From JAVBUP01 sp031555175 (GTDB lineage: Bacteria; Bacillota_I; Bacilli_A; Erysipelotrichales; Coprobacillaceae): a stretch of DNA of 40,477 nt. A program made the translations under genes and the position numbers. A model generated the notes under the pieces. That model did not search any database. It was not told where the DNA came from and saw only the letters and a program-made list of their open reading frames with translations. The stretch covers positions 1 through 40,477 of the forward strand of contig JAVBUP010000004.1 in NCBI GenBank assembly GCA_031555175.1. The letters run 5' to 3'. Below are positions 8,952-16,433 of the stretch, piece after piece; the first letter of the stretch is position 1, and the number at the start of each line of letters is the position of its first letter.

Positions 8952-9695
8952 ATGAGAAAACCTATTATTATTGGAAACTGGAAGATGAATAAAACTATCG
9001 CCGAAACTGTTGAATTCATTAATGCAGTAGATCCAAAAGTAACTAATAGTGCTACATGGGGTATTGCAACTCCATACTTAGCATTACAAATAGCTAAAGC
9101 AACTGCTAATAATTTAGTGATTGCTGCTGAAAATATTCATTTTAAAGATAATGGGGCTTATACTGGAGAAGTATCTGCTGCAATGTTAAATGAAGTTGGT
9201 ATTGAATATGTAATTATTGGGCATTCTGAAAGAAGACAATATTTTGGTGAAACTGATGAAACAGTTAACTTAAAAACAATTCAATCATTAAAAAACAATA
9301 TGACTCCAGTTGTTTGTGTTGGTGAAACATTAGAACAATTTGAAGCTGGTATTACTGAAGATGTAGTTAGAAGTCAAACTAAATTAGCATTTGCTAATAT
9401 TGACTCTTCTGAGATGGAAAAAGTAGTTATCGCTTATGAACCAGTATGGGCAATTGGAACTGGAAAAACTGCTACAAATGAAATCGCTCAAGATGTTTGT
9501 GAAATCATTCGTAACGAAATCGCAGTTAACTTCTCAAAAGAAGTTGCTGATAAAGTTAGAATTCAATATGGTGGATCTGTGAAACCAGAAGGATTAAAAA
9601 CTTTACTTGAACAACCTGATATCGATGGTGCATTAGTAGGAGGAGCTAGTTTACAAGCTGATTCTTACATTGCAATGATTGAAAACTTAGGATAA
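8952..9695 (+). CDS. tpiA: Triosephosphate isomerase
   Basis: Interconverts dihydroxyacetone phosphate and glyceraldehyde-3-phosphate. The 247-aa TIM barrel has the catalytic Lys11 (GNWKMN), electrophile His91 (IIGHSERR), catalytic base Glu163 in AYEPVWAIGTG with the following flexible loop, and the phosphate-binding GGSV. The ribosome site AAGGAG (8938-8943) overlaps the pgk stop. The usual next gene, phosphoglycerate mutase, is missing; eno follows from its own promoter. Confidence 0.98.
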   Translation: MRKPIIIGNWKMNKTIAETVEFINAVDPKVTNSATWGIATPYLALQIAKATANNLVIAAENIHFKDNGAYTGEVSAAMLNEVGIEYVIIGHSERRQYFGETDETVNLKTIQSLKNNMTPVVCVGETLEQFEAGITEDVVRSQTKLAFANIDSSEMEKVVIAYEPVWAIGTGKTATNEIAQDVCEIIRNEIAVNFSKEVADKVRIQYGGSVKPEGLKTLLEQPDIDGALVGGASLQADSYIAMIENLG

Positions 9696-9710
9696 TCGCG
9701 GCTATTACTC

Positions 9711-9739
9711 TTTATTTTGAAAGACTAAAGGGGTATAAT
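9711..9739 (+). promoter_or_regulatory. Promoter of eno
   Basis: A perfect TATAAT at 9734-9739; the -35 at the 17-bp position is only TTTATT. No terminator is visible after tpiA, so eno may also be reached by read-through. Confidence 0.5.
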
Positions 9740-9774
9740 AGATAGGTAAAAAATTACTAAAAGGAGAAAGAAAA

Positions 9775-11064
9775 ATGCCTTATATTATTGATGTACATGC
9801 AAGAGAAGTATTAGATTCTCGTGGTAACCCAACTGTAGAAGTTGAAGTTTACACTGAAAGTGGAGCATTTGGACGTGCTATCGTTCCATCTGGTGCTTCA
9901 ACAGGAATCTATGAAGCAGTTGAATTACGTGATGGAGATAAATCACGTTACTTAGGAAAAGGAGTTTTAACAGCTGTTAATAACGTTAACGAAATTATCG
10001 CTCCAGAATTAATTGGTTTAGATGTAACTCGTCAAGTATCAATTGATAGAACGATGTGTGAATTAGATGGAACTCACAACAAAGGTAAATTAGGAGCTAA
10101 TGCTATCTTAGGATGCTCTTTAGCTGTTGCTAGAGCTGCTGCTGATTACTATGGAATTCCTCTATATCAATATATTGGAGGAGCTAATGCAAAAGAATTA
10201 CCTACTCCAATGATGAATATCATCAATGGTGGAGAGCATGCTGATAATAACATTGACTTCCAAGAGTTCATGATTATGCCAGTTGGAGCTCCAACATTTA
10301 GAGAAGCTATCCGTATGGGTGCTGAAGTATTCCATAGTTTAGCTAAAGTATTAAAAGGAATGGGATTAAATACAGCAGTTGGTGATGAAGGTGGATTCGC
10401 TCCAAACTTATCATCAAATGAAGAAGCTATTAAAACTATTTTAAAAGCTATCGAAGGAGCTGGATATGTTCCTGGTAAAGATGTTTACTTAGCAATGGAC
10501 GTAGCTTCATCAGAATTCTATAAAGATGGAAAATATACATTAGCTGGAGAAGGTGGAAAAGTATTCTCTTCTAATGAATTAGTTGATTTCTATGCAGAAT
10601 TATGTGCAAAATATCCTATTATTTCAATCGAAGATGGTTTGGATCAAGATGATTGGGCTGGTTGGGATTATTTAACTAAAACTTTAGGTGGTAAAGTTCA
10701 ATTAGTTGGAGATGACTTCTTCGTAACTAACACTAAACGTTTAGCTGAAGGTATCGAAAAAGGTGTTGCTAACTCAATCTTAATTAAAGTTAACCAAATC
10801 GGTACTTTAACTGAAACTTTAGAATCAATTGAAATGGCTAAAAAAGCAGGATACACTGCAGTAGTTTCTCATAGATCTGGTGAAACTGAAGATACAACAA
10901 TCGCTGATATCGCAGTAGCTACTAATGCTGGTCAAATTAAAACTGGTTCAATGTCAAGAACTGATCGTATTGCAAAATACAATCAATTATTAAGAATTGA
11001 AGAAGAATTAGGTGAAGATGCTGTTTATAACGGAATCAAATCATTCTATAACTTAAAAAAATAG
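9775..11064 (+). CDS. eno: Enolase
   Basis: Converts 2-phosphoglycerate to phosphoenolpyruvate, and in many Firmicutes also joins the RNA degradosome and appears at the cell surface. The 429-aa protein is complete: SGASTG loop (39-44), general acid Glu205 in GDEGGFAPN, metal ligands in SIEDGLDQDDW, general base Lys338 in ILIKVNQIGT and the SHRSGETEDT signature. The start follows AAGGAG closely. Codon use (many TTA, GCT, GTT) matches gap, pgk and tpiA, suggesting high expression. Confidence 0.98.
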   Translation: MPYIIDVHAREVLDSRGNPTVEVEVYTESGAFGRAIVPSGASTGIYEAVELRDGDKSRYLGKGVLTAVNNVNEIIAPELIGLDVTRQVSIDRTMCELDGTHNKGKLGANAILGCSLAVARAAADYYGIPLYQYIGGANAKELPTPMMNIINGGEHADNNIDFQEFMIMPVGAPTFREAIRMGAEVFHSLAKVLKGMGLNTAVGDEGGFAPNLSSNEEAIKTILKAIEGAGYVPGKDVYLAMDVASSEFYKDGKYTLAGEGGKVFSSNELVDFYAELCAKYPIISIEDGLDQDDWAGWDYLTKTLGGKVQLVGDDFFVTNTKRLAEGIEKGVANSILIKVNQIGTLTETLESIEMAKKAGYTAVVSHRSGETEDTTIADIAVATNAGQIKTGSMSRTDRIAKYNQLLRIEEELGEDAVYNGIKSFYNLKK

Positions 11065-11073
11065 TTTAAACTC

Positions 11074-11097
11074 AAGAGAACTTCGGTTCTCTTTTTT
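11074..11097 (+). terminator. Rho-independent terminator of eno
   Basis: Stem AAGAGAAC / GTTCTCTT closed by a stable C(TTCG)G tetraloop, then a T run. Confidence 0.93.
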
Positions 11098-11103
11098 AAT
11101 ACT

Positions 11104-11129
11104 AAAAAAGAACTACATGCCTGTAGTTC
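11104..11129 (-). terminator. Rho-independent terminator of the minus-strand pair
   Basis: Stem GAACTACA / TGTAGTTC with a 4-nt loop; on the minus strand it is followed by six Ts (As at 11104-11109). It faces the eno terminator. Confidence 0.88.
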
Positions 11130-11137
11130 TAATTTGA

Positions 11138-11449
11138 TTATCTGTTTTTAATTTTCTCTATCCTTGCCTGATAGTCTACTTCAGGTAGTCTAACGGCAAT
11201 TCCATTACCGTAGAATTGCACATCATCCAATGCTAACAGCTTTGCCTTTTGACCATATTTAAAGTCAACGATGCAATTTGCTCCTAACTGCTTGGCTTCA
11301 ATACGCATTCTTTCCTTTACATCATTAAGATTTTTAAGTTGAGCACCAAATTCAAAACCTAAATGGATATCAATTAACCCTAAACTGTGTGTATAGGGTA
11401 TTTCCCCTTCGACAAAGATGATATCTTTATATAAAACTGAATAGGCCAT
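11138..11449 (-). CDS. Small protein, YbjQ/DUF74-like
   Basis: A 103-aa cytosolic protein with no signal or membrane segment. The central part (RIEAKQLGANCIVDFKYG) resembles the YbjQ/DUF74 family, in which a conserved helix ending in LGAN leads into a beta strand; that assignment is tentative. The family has no firm function. The gene starts two bases after the DUF4177 gene and ends just before a minus-strand terminator, so the two form a small operon. The start codon directly after the upstream stop suggests translational coupling. Confidence 0.6.
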   Translation of the reverse strand: MAYSVLYKDIIFVEGEIPYTHSLGLIDIHLGFEFGAQLKNLNDVKERMRIEAKQLGANCIVDFKYGQKAKLLALDDVQFYGNGIAVRLPEVDYQARIEKIKNR

Positions 11450-11451
11450 TT

Positions 11452-11646
11452 TTAGTCAGCATCTCTTTCTAGGACAGCGACAAATTCTTGCCTACTTCCA
11501 CCAAAAGCAGGAATATCTGCCGTAGCACAAGCCTTTAATGTCCATCCTTGTTGGGCATATGAATTTAATGCTTGTTCTAATACAGCTGGGTCAAATTTAC
11601 CTGAAAACCATTTATCTTTTTGAGTTAAAACTTTATATTCTTTCAT
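11452..11646 (-). CDS. DUF4177 domain protein
   Basis: A 64-aa protein matching the small DUF4177 family: a MKEYKVLTQ start, then an ALNSYAQQGWTLKACA helix-strand and a final EFVAVLERD strand. The function of the family is unknown. A strong AAGGAGG lies before the ATG. TATAAT on the minus strand at 11668-11673 is a likely -10, with a weak TTCTCA at the -35 position. Confidence 0.75.
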   Translation of the reverse strand: MKEYKVLTQKDKWFSGKFDPAVLEQALNSYAQQGWTLKACATADIPAFGGSRQEFVAVLERDAD

Positions 11647-11748
11647 GTCGAATACCTCCTTATTAAAATTATATCACTATATGATTACTTTGAGAATACT
11701 AAACCTAAATTTCGACAATATTTTATTAATATGAAAACTATATTTTTA

Positions 11749-11757
11749 TGTTATAAT
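11749..11757 (+). promoter_or_regulatory. Extended -10 promoter of rqcP
   Basis: TGTTATAAT, an extended -10 lying 18 bp before the start codon; no good -35 is visible. Confidence 0.6.
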
Positions 11758-11774
11758 TATGGTGGTGATAAAGA

Positions 11775-12038
11775 ATGAGATTAGATAAATTTTTAAAAGT
11801 GTCAAGAATTATAAAGCGTCGTACATTATCCAAAGAAATTACTGATAGTGATCGTGTAATGGTTAATAACAAAATGGCTAAACCATCAACACAACTTAAA
11901 GTTGGTGATGAAATAGAAATTACATTTGGTAATAAAGTATTGGTTATAAAAGTATTGTCTCTTAATGAGCATACATCAAAAGAAGCAAGTTCGTTAATGT
12001 ATGAAGTTATAAGAGAGTTTAGAAGAGAAAGCGAGTAG
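11775..12038 (+). CDS. rqcP: RqcP (YabO), S4-domain ribosome quality control protein
   Basis: An 87-aa, Hsp15-like S4 RNA-binding protein. RqcP works with RqcH on stalled 50S subunits during addition of C-terminal alanine tails to nascent chains. The S4 domain is clear: MRLDKFLKVSRIIKRRTLSK with VMVNNKMAKPSTQLKVGDEI. GGTGAT at 11764-11769 is the ribosome site. In Bacillus this gene is followed directly by yabP, yabQ and divIC; here those genes come 2.8 kb later, after an unrelated insertion. Confidence 0.93.
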   Translation: MRLDKFLKVSRIIKRRTLSKEITDSDRVMVNNKMAKPSTQLKVGDEIEITFGNKVLVIKVLSLNEHTSKEASSLMYEVIREFRRESE

Positions 12039-12050
12039 TGTTGTTTATTT

Positions 12051-12077
12051 AATCACAGTGGAAGCACTGTGATTTTT
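12051..12077 (+). terminator. Rho-independent terminator of rqcP
   Basis: Perfect 10-bp stem AATCACAGTG / CACTGTGATT with loop GAAG and a run of five Ts. It ends the rqcP transcript and so cuts it off from yabP. Confidence 0.93.
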
Positions 12078-12607
12078 AATAATAAAGGCAAAAACAACTG
12101 TGAAATGGCTAAATAGTGAAGTTAAACTGCATTTGGTTTGTAAATCGGCAAAATATTTCGTGAACTAATATAATTATATTATAATTATATTAAAGAAATT
12201 ATATAAAAACAAGCAAGTATATCCAGTATCTATTTTATAATATAATTTCTTAATTATTGATATTTAAATATATTAGCAAGTCGCAGCCATATGTTATAAG
12301 TAATTGTTAGATATTTATATAATTTGCAGGACATCTAGAAGTTCTATAGTTAGTTAAGTAAAGAAGCAATACTAAGTGGCTGTGCCAATAAATGATAGAG
12401 GTGATAATACAAATATATGGTTGTTACTAATATATTAATTAGAAAATTAGCATAAGTATACTATCATTTTATTAAAATAATTTTATAATAAAATACGGCT
12501 TGCCATTATAGTATTAATATATACTACCAGATACATGCCGGGTATGTTGTTTTATTGACTGGAGTTATTAAATTTTAACGAATTATAGAATTAGAAAGGG
12601 TAGAAAC
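12078..12607 (+). other. 530-bp AT-rich non-coding stretch before the amidase gene
   Basis: No credible reading frame is present on either strand. It holds an 11-bp tandem duplication (TATAATTATAT twice, 12169-12190) that is itself nearly palindromic. TTGACT is seen at 12555-12560 but has no good -10 partner. AAAGGG just before 12608 is the ribosome site of the next gene. Confidence 0.5.
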
Positions 12608-13759
12608 ATGAAAAAATGGTTTATTATCTTATTTACAATATTTAGTATATTCATTATTAATGTGAATGCAAAAGATTTGAAGAAAAATACGATAGAAGTA
12701 AATGATTTTAGTTTAGAAAATACAATTTTATCAGACTTTATTTTAGGTGAAATAGAATATGTAAATTTTAATGGGCAGAGATATAAAATGTATCCAGTTT
12801 TTAGTGATCAAAGCGAAGCATTAAATCTATTCAAAAAAAAGAACACAAAATTTATTGATGAAGTAAATACATATTACATGTTAGATGATTTAGCAGACAA
12901 TAATTGGCTGTTGTTTGCTGCAAATGCACGCAAGTATATAAATGAAGTAGATAATGAAGTTGATGGTCAACTATTATTTAATTGCTTTTTTGATATTTAT
13001 GAAAATAGAGCCCAAAATGATGAGATTATAGAGAGATTCGATGCGAATACAAAAAGTAGAGTAAATAAGGATATGTATGCATGGTTTTATTATGAGATGC
13101 CATACACTGCAAATTTGGATCCTAATTTATTTGGTATCTATACTGAGCAAAATGGTAATTTGCAAACTATGTCGATCCCATCGATATTTGATGTTTCCGA
13201 CGGGCTTGCTTATGCAAATCAATATGCCATTAGCCCAAATGGCGATAGTGGCTCTCCTACATGGCCAGAGTATCCTTATTATTATTTTTCAAATGGGGAC
13301 TGCGCAAATTTTGCTTCTCAAATTTTAGAAGCAGGCGGAGTAACTCAGGCGGCTAATCCTGGTTGGTGGCACAGAAAGACTGGAACTATGGTCGCTGGAC
13401 GAGTTTGGTATACCCATACGCATTCAGCAACATGGTCAATGGCTGATGATTTTGCTAAGTATTGGGGAGTGCATGAGTTAAATAAATATTATGGTATTGA
13501 AGGCTTTTCAGCAGCTCTTACTGTTGGTAGCTTTATTGGGTTAGATCATACCGGGGACGGTTCGTTTGATCATATTGGTTTTGTGACTGCAAAAAAAACA
13601 TATCAATCAAGTTATTGCATCTCGGGGACAAACATTTGCCGTACATATTACGACTTTAAGATAGCCCAACATACAAAAAATTATAATGAATGGGTGAGTT
13701 CAAATACTAACGGATGGGATACATTTTCTGGAAGCGGTCGCTATGTTATAATAAAATAG
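12608..13759 (+). CDS. Exported putative amidase/cysteine hydrolase (Amidase_6-like)
   Basis: A 383-aa secreted protein: a signal peptide (about residues 1-22, MKKWF then a hydrophobic core and VNAKD), an N-terminal region of unknown fold (about 25-200), and a C-terminal domain resembling the putative amidase domain PF12671. Its motif NGDCANFASQILEAGG holds the likely nucleophile Cys232, FDHIGFVT holds the likely His322, and IAQHTKNYNEW matches the family's third motif. Such domains are thought to act on amide bonds of cell-wall peptides or glycans; the substrate is unknown. It lies in DNA inserted between rqcP and yabP, with a four-helix membrane protein downstream. Confidence 0.8.
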   Translation: MKKWFIILFTIFSIFIINVNAKDLKKNTIEVNDFSLENTILSDFILGEIEYVNFNGQRYKMYPVFSDQSEALNLFKKKNTKFIDEVNTYYMLDDLADNNWLLFAANARKYINEVDNEVDGQLLFNCFFDIYENRAQNDEIIERFDANTKSRVNKDMYAWFYYEMPYTANLDPNLFGIYTEQNGNLQTMSIPSIFDVSDGLAYANQYAISPNGDSGSPTWPEYPYYYFSNGDCANFASQILEAGGVTQAANPGWWHRKTGTMVAGRVWYTHTHSATWSMADDFAKYWGVHELNKYYGIEGFSAALTVGSFIGLDHTGDGSFDHIGFVTAKKTYQSSYCISGTNICRTYYDFKIAQHTKNYNEWVSSNTNGWDTFSGSGRYVIIK

Positions 13760-13848
13760 CTGTTCGAATATATAAGACTATAGAGTATGCAATATTTGTA
13801 TTATTAATATCTTTTCACAACTAAAATATGATTAAGGAGGCAACATGG

Positions 13849-14337
13849 ATGAAAAGTGTGCAAAGACTGCCAAATAGATTGTTTGTTTCGGTGTTAATTT
13901 TGCAATTAGCTTATTTTGGGCATTTGCTTATTACTTATTTCTTACAACATGATGCAGTATTAAATTTGATTAATAATTATAGTAAAAATTTAGAATTTAT
14001 AAATAATGGATTTGGAAATGCATTTGAGAGAGATATGTTTGCTTTAAGAGGATTCACAGTTATTAATTCTATGATAGTATTTGCGAACCTTTTAATCATA
14101 ATTATTCTATACTTAAAATATAAGGGGCAATCCTTTAAAGTATTATTATTATCTAATACTGTTTTGGCGCTGTTTGTAGGGATACCATTTTTAACGATGA
14201 TTCCAATGGAAGCATTATTTGTTCCTAGTGCTTTAACACCATTTATTATACTATCTGCATATGCAGTTTATTTGGGCGCAATTATTTATTATGTTTATAA
14301 CCAAACTAGAAGCCATAAGGATCAAGTTCAGCTTTAG
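13849..14337 (+). CDS. Small four-helix membrane protein, unknown function
   Basis: A 162-aa protein with four hydrophobic segments (about residues 10-31, 63-86, 92-118 and 126-150) and a charged C-terminus. I do not recognise the family. The start is the ATG at 13849, eight bases after AAGGAGG (13834-13840). An ATG at 13845 is closer but out of frame and hits a stop within 11 codons, and the frame-opening ATG at 13828 precedes the ribosome site. It may be co-transcribed with the amidase gene 90 bp upstream. Confidence 0.65.
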   Translation: MKSVQRLPNRLFVSVLILQLAYFGHLLITYFLQHDAVLNLINNYSKNLEFINNGFGNAFERDMFALRGFTVINSMIVFANLLIIIILYLKYKGQSFKVLLLSNTVLALFVGIPFLTMIPMEALFVPSALTPFIILSAYAVYLGAIIYYVYNQTRSHKDQVQL

Positions 14338-14717
14338 GTTACAACCGTTATTATACATTATGGCATTCTTTAATATACAACCACGAATTTAGATATCGCA
14401 TTAATTATTGTCTACATTTTTTCGTTTCATTAATAATGATTTAAATATTTGGTGCAAAGAAAGTGCCAGTAATGTATATCAACAATTTCTTAAATTCTAT
14501 TATAAGTAATCAACTTATTTTAGCGATATAACTCTATGTATGGAAATTAGTTATTGATGTCTTTTTGAGAAGATATTACCGGAAGCATCTAGATAAGGAT
14601 TTCCAATGTAGGGTTATTTCAACTATAGTTATTATTATATTTAGTAAGTAGTGGTTAGAAAATTTAGAGAAATACCTAGGTAAAGTATAATTAATAACAA
14701 GTAAATATGAAATAATT
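14338..14717 (+). other. Non-coding stretch after the membrane protein gene
   Basis: About 380 bp with stops in all frames and no recognised element. No terminator is seen directly after the membrane protein gene; the hairpin at 14718-14770 may serve. Confidence 0.4.
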
Positions 14718-14770
14718 AAGGATGTCCATTGAAGCGAACCCCAAATCGTTCACTTTAAATCATCCTTTTT
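14718..14770 (+). terminator. Long two-part hairpin with T run
   Basis: Outer stem AAGGATG (14718-14724) / CATCCTT (14761-14767) and an inner stem AAGCGAAC (14732-14739) / GTTCACTT (14748-14755) with one mismatch, followed by Ts. It is larger and more elaborate than the other terminators in the window. It lies 35 bp before the yabP promoter, so it may insulate yabPQ from the inserted genes. It could also be a remnant of a mobile element end or a small RNA. Confidence 0.6.
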
Positions 14771-14804
14771 ATATACTCAATGTTTAAAACTTTATGCTTG
14801 TAAG

Positions 14805-14833
14805 TAATATTCAGGAATGTTACTTCATATGAT
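14805..14833 (+). promoter_or_regulatory. SigE-like sporulation promoter of yabP-yabQ
   Basis: TAATATT (14805-14811) matches the sigma-E -35 consensus KMATATT fully. After a 14-bp spacer comes CATATGAT (14826-14833), which matches CATACAMT at six of eight positions. In Bacillus the yabPQ genes are mother-cell expressed, so the fit is good. No sigma-A promoter is visible here. Confidence 0.6.
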
Positions 14834-14850
14834 TTATTGGGAGGTATATT

Positions 14851-15147
14851 ATGGATAACAATAACTTAAGATTTGAACACTCTCCATATCATAATCTATT
14901 TATTAAGGATAGAAAGACTGTGGAGTTAACTGGTGTTAAACACATTGAATCATTTGATTCAGAAGAATTTCTAATTGAGACTTCATTGGGGTATTTAAAT
15001 ATAACAGGTAAGGACCTGGTATTAATTAAATTAGATAATAATGAGCAGGAAGTATCAATTAGAGGAAATATTGATGGAGTAGCATATATTTCAAGCAAAA
15101 AATCCAGTTCACCTAAAGAGACATTATTTGGAAAACTTCTAAAATGA
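14851..15147 (+). CDS. yabP: Sporulation protein YabP
   Basis: A 98-aa protein of the YabP/YqfC family, required for or involved in endospore formation in Bacillus. The core pattern is present: RKTVELTGVKHIESFD, EFLIETSLGYLNITGKDLVL and a final KLDNNEQEVSIRGNIDGVAY segment. GGGAGG lies just upstream. It overlaps yabQ by four bases (ATGA), a sign of coupled translation. Together with yabQ it shows that the organism is, or descends from, a spore former. Confidence 0.92.
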   Translation: MDNNNLRFEHSPYHNLFIKDRKTVELTGVKHIESFDSEEFLIETSLGYLNITGKDLVLIKLDNNEQEVSIRGNIDGVAYISSKKSSSPKETLFGKLLK

Positions 15148-15584
15148 TTGAGTTAAGAATACAGATCCAAAGTTTAATATATGCTTGTGTATATGGTATG
15201 TGCTTTGGAGTTGTATGGTCATTTTTAAATCGAATCTTGTATTTTTTACATAGGAATATAGTTCGATTGCTATTAGAAGTTATGATTTGTGCTGGATTGG
15301 CTATTGTATTCTTTTGGGGTTTATTAAATATAAATGGGGCAAAAATAAATCAGTATATTATTATTTGCTTATTATTGGGACTATATCTGTTTGAAAGATA
15401 CTATGCAGTTCATTTCTTAACTTTATATGAGTGGCTTATGAAGAAAGTGAAAAACTTTATTAAGCCTATTTACTTCTATTTTAAAAAGAAGTTTGCTATA
15501 ATTAGGAAGTGGAAAGAAGTGATTAAAAAATGGATAAAGAAAAAAGTAAGAAGAAAACTAAAATCAGATTTAAAAGAATCCTAG
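15144..15584 (+). CDS. yabQ: Spore cortex biosynthesis membrane protein YabQ
   Basis: A 146-aa membrane protein. Four hydrophobic segments are visible (about residues 5-25, 28-40, 43-65 and 70-90), followed by a basic, lysine-rich tail. YabQ localises to the forespore membrane in Bacillus and is needed for cortex formation. The start ATGA overlaps the yabP stop. The last 55 bp overlap divIC in another frame, so the C-terminal tail sequence is constrained by that gene. Confidence 0.9.
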   Translation: MIELRIQIQSLIYACVYGMCFGVVWSFLNRILYFLHRNIVRLLLEVMICAGLAIVFFWGLLNINGAKINQYIIICLLLGLYLFERYYAVHFLTLYEWLMKKVKNFIKPIYFYFKKKFAIIRKWKEVIKKWIKKKVRRKLKSDLKES

Positions 15585-15838
15585 CTATATTAGTTTTTGG
15601 TGTTTCTTTATATATGATTTATAATTTGATTCAAAGTATTCAAAAAACACTAGAAATTCAATATGATATCAGTTCAATGAAAGCACAAAGAGAAAAATTG
15701 TTGGAAGAAAAAAATAGTATCTATAACGAAATAGATAAGCTAAGCGATGAAGAATATATTACTAGATATGCTAGAGACAACTATATTTTTACACGTGAAG
15801 GCGAAAGCGTAGTAGTATTACCAACAATAGAAGAATAG
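15530..15838 (+). CDS. divIC: Septum formation initiator DivIC (FtsB-like)
   Basis: A 102-aa divisome protein that bridges FtsL and DivIB at the septum. It has a short basic cytosolic N-terminus, one membrane helix (about residues 17-36), a coiled coil (about 38-75, with MKAQREKLLEEKNSIYNEI) and the family's EEYITRYARDNYIFTREGE C-terminal signature. It overlaps yabQ by 55 bp; no later start codon would keep the helix, so ATG 15530 is kept. The divIC stop overlaps the AGGAG ribosome site of cysE. Confidence 0.92.
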   Translation: MDKEKSKKKTKIRFKRILAILVFGVSLYMIYNLIQSIQKTLEIQYDISSMKAQREKLLEEKNSIYNEIDKLSDEEYITRYARDNYIFTREGESVVVLPTIEE

Positions 15839-15848
15839 GAGTGAGGTT

Positions 15849-16376
15849 TTGGAAAAGAGTTTATTAGACTCAATTCTAGAAAGAGACATAGCTGCTAAAA
15901 ATAAGTTTAATATTATATTAAATTATCCAGGCGTGCATGCTTTAGCTATGTATCGCCTGAGTCACTTTTTATGGGATGTTAAACTGAAAATATTAGCACG
16001 TACGATAAGTCAATTTGCTAGATTTTTGACAGGAATTGAAATACATCCTGGAGCTACGATTGGTAAACGTTTGTTTATTGATCACGGGATGTCAGTAGTT
16101 ATCGGTGAGACGGCAATTATCGGTGATGATTGTACGTTATATCATGAGGTAACTCTGGGAGCTACGGGTAATTGTGAAACTACCGGTAGGCGTCATCCTA
16201 AGATAGGAAACAATGTAATGGTTTCCTGTGGAGCTAAATTAATAGGGGGTATCACAATTGGGGATAACTGTAGAATCGGTGCTTGCTCGGTGGTATTAAA
16301 TGATATACCAGATAATTGCACAGTTGTTGGCATGCCTGGGAAAATTATTAAGAAGGATGGAAAAAGAGTGGATTAG
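15849..16376 (+). CDS. cysE: Serine O-acetyltransferase
   Basis: Acetylates serine with acetyl-CoA, the first step of cysteine synthesis. The 175-aa protein has the N-terminal SATase helices (ERDIAAKNK, YPGVHALAMYRLSH) and a left-handed beta helix of hexapeptide repeats (about residues 60-160) with IDHGMSVVIGETAIIGDD and the conserved RRHPKIG loop. It is the short form seen in Firmicutes. The start is a TTG at 15849, supported by AGGAG at 15837-15841 with 7-nt spacing. Its place behind divIC is unusual; no cysK follows, and a terminator covers the 3' end. Confidence 0.93.
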   Translation: MEKSLLDSILERDIAAKNKFNIILNYPGVHALAMYRLSHFLWDVKLKILARTISQFARFLTGIEIHPGATIGKRLFIDHGMSVVIGETAIIGDDCTLYHEVTLGATGNCETTGRRHPKIGNNVMVSCGAKLIGGITIGDNCRIGACSVVLNDIPDNCTVVGMPGKIIKKDGKRVD

Positions 16377-16398
16377 GTAAGTCTAATTCACTCTTTTT
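16361..16398 (+). terminator. Rho-independent terminator of the divIC-cysE transcript
   Basis: A 16-bp stem with one G-T wobble (16361-16376 with 16383-16398) around a 6-nt loop, ending in Ts. The left arm is the last codons and stop of cysE. Confidence 0.88.
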
Positions 16399-16400
16399 AA

Positions 16401-16433
16401 AAGCAAAAATAAAAAGCCAGATTTCTGACTTTT
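16401..16433 (-). terminator. Rho-independent terminator of the phosphotransacylase gene
   Basis: On the minus strand, AAAAG-CAGA paired with TCTG-CTTTT with one mismatch, then a T-rich run (As at 16401-16415). Confidence 0.75.

Noticed and set aside
12078..12607. tRNA or structured RNA gene
   Set aside because: No cloverleaf, CCA end or conserved RNA core was found in this or any other intergenic stretch of the window, apart from the THF riboswitch.
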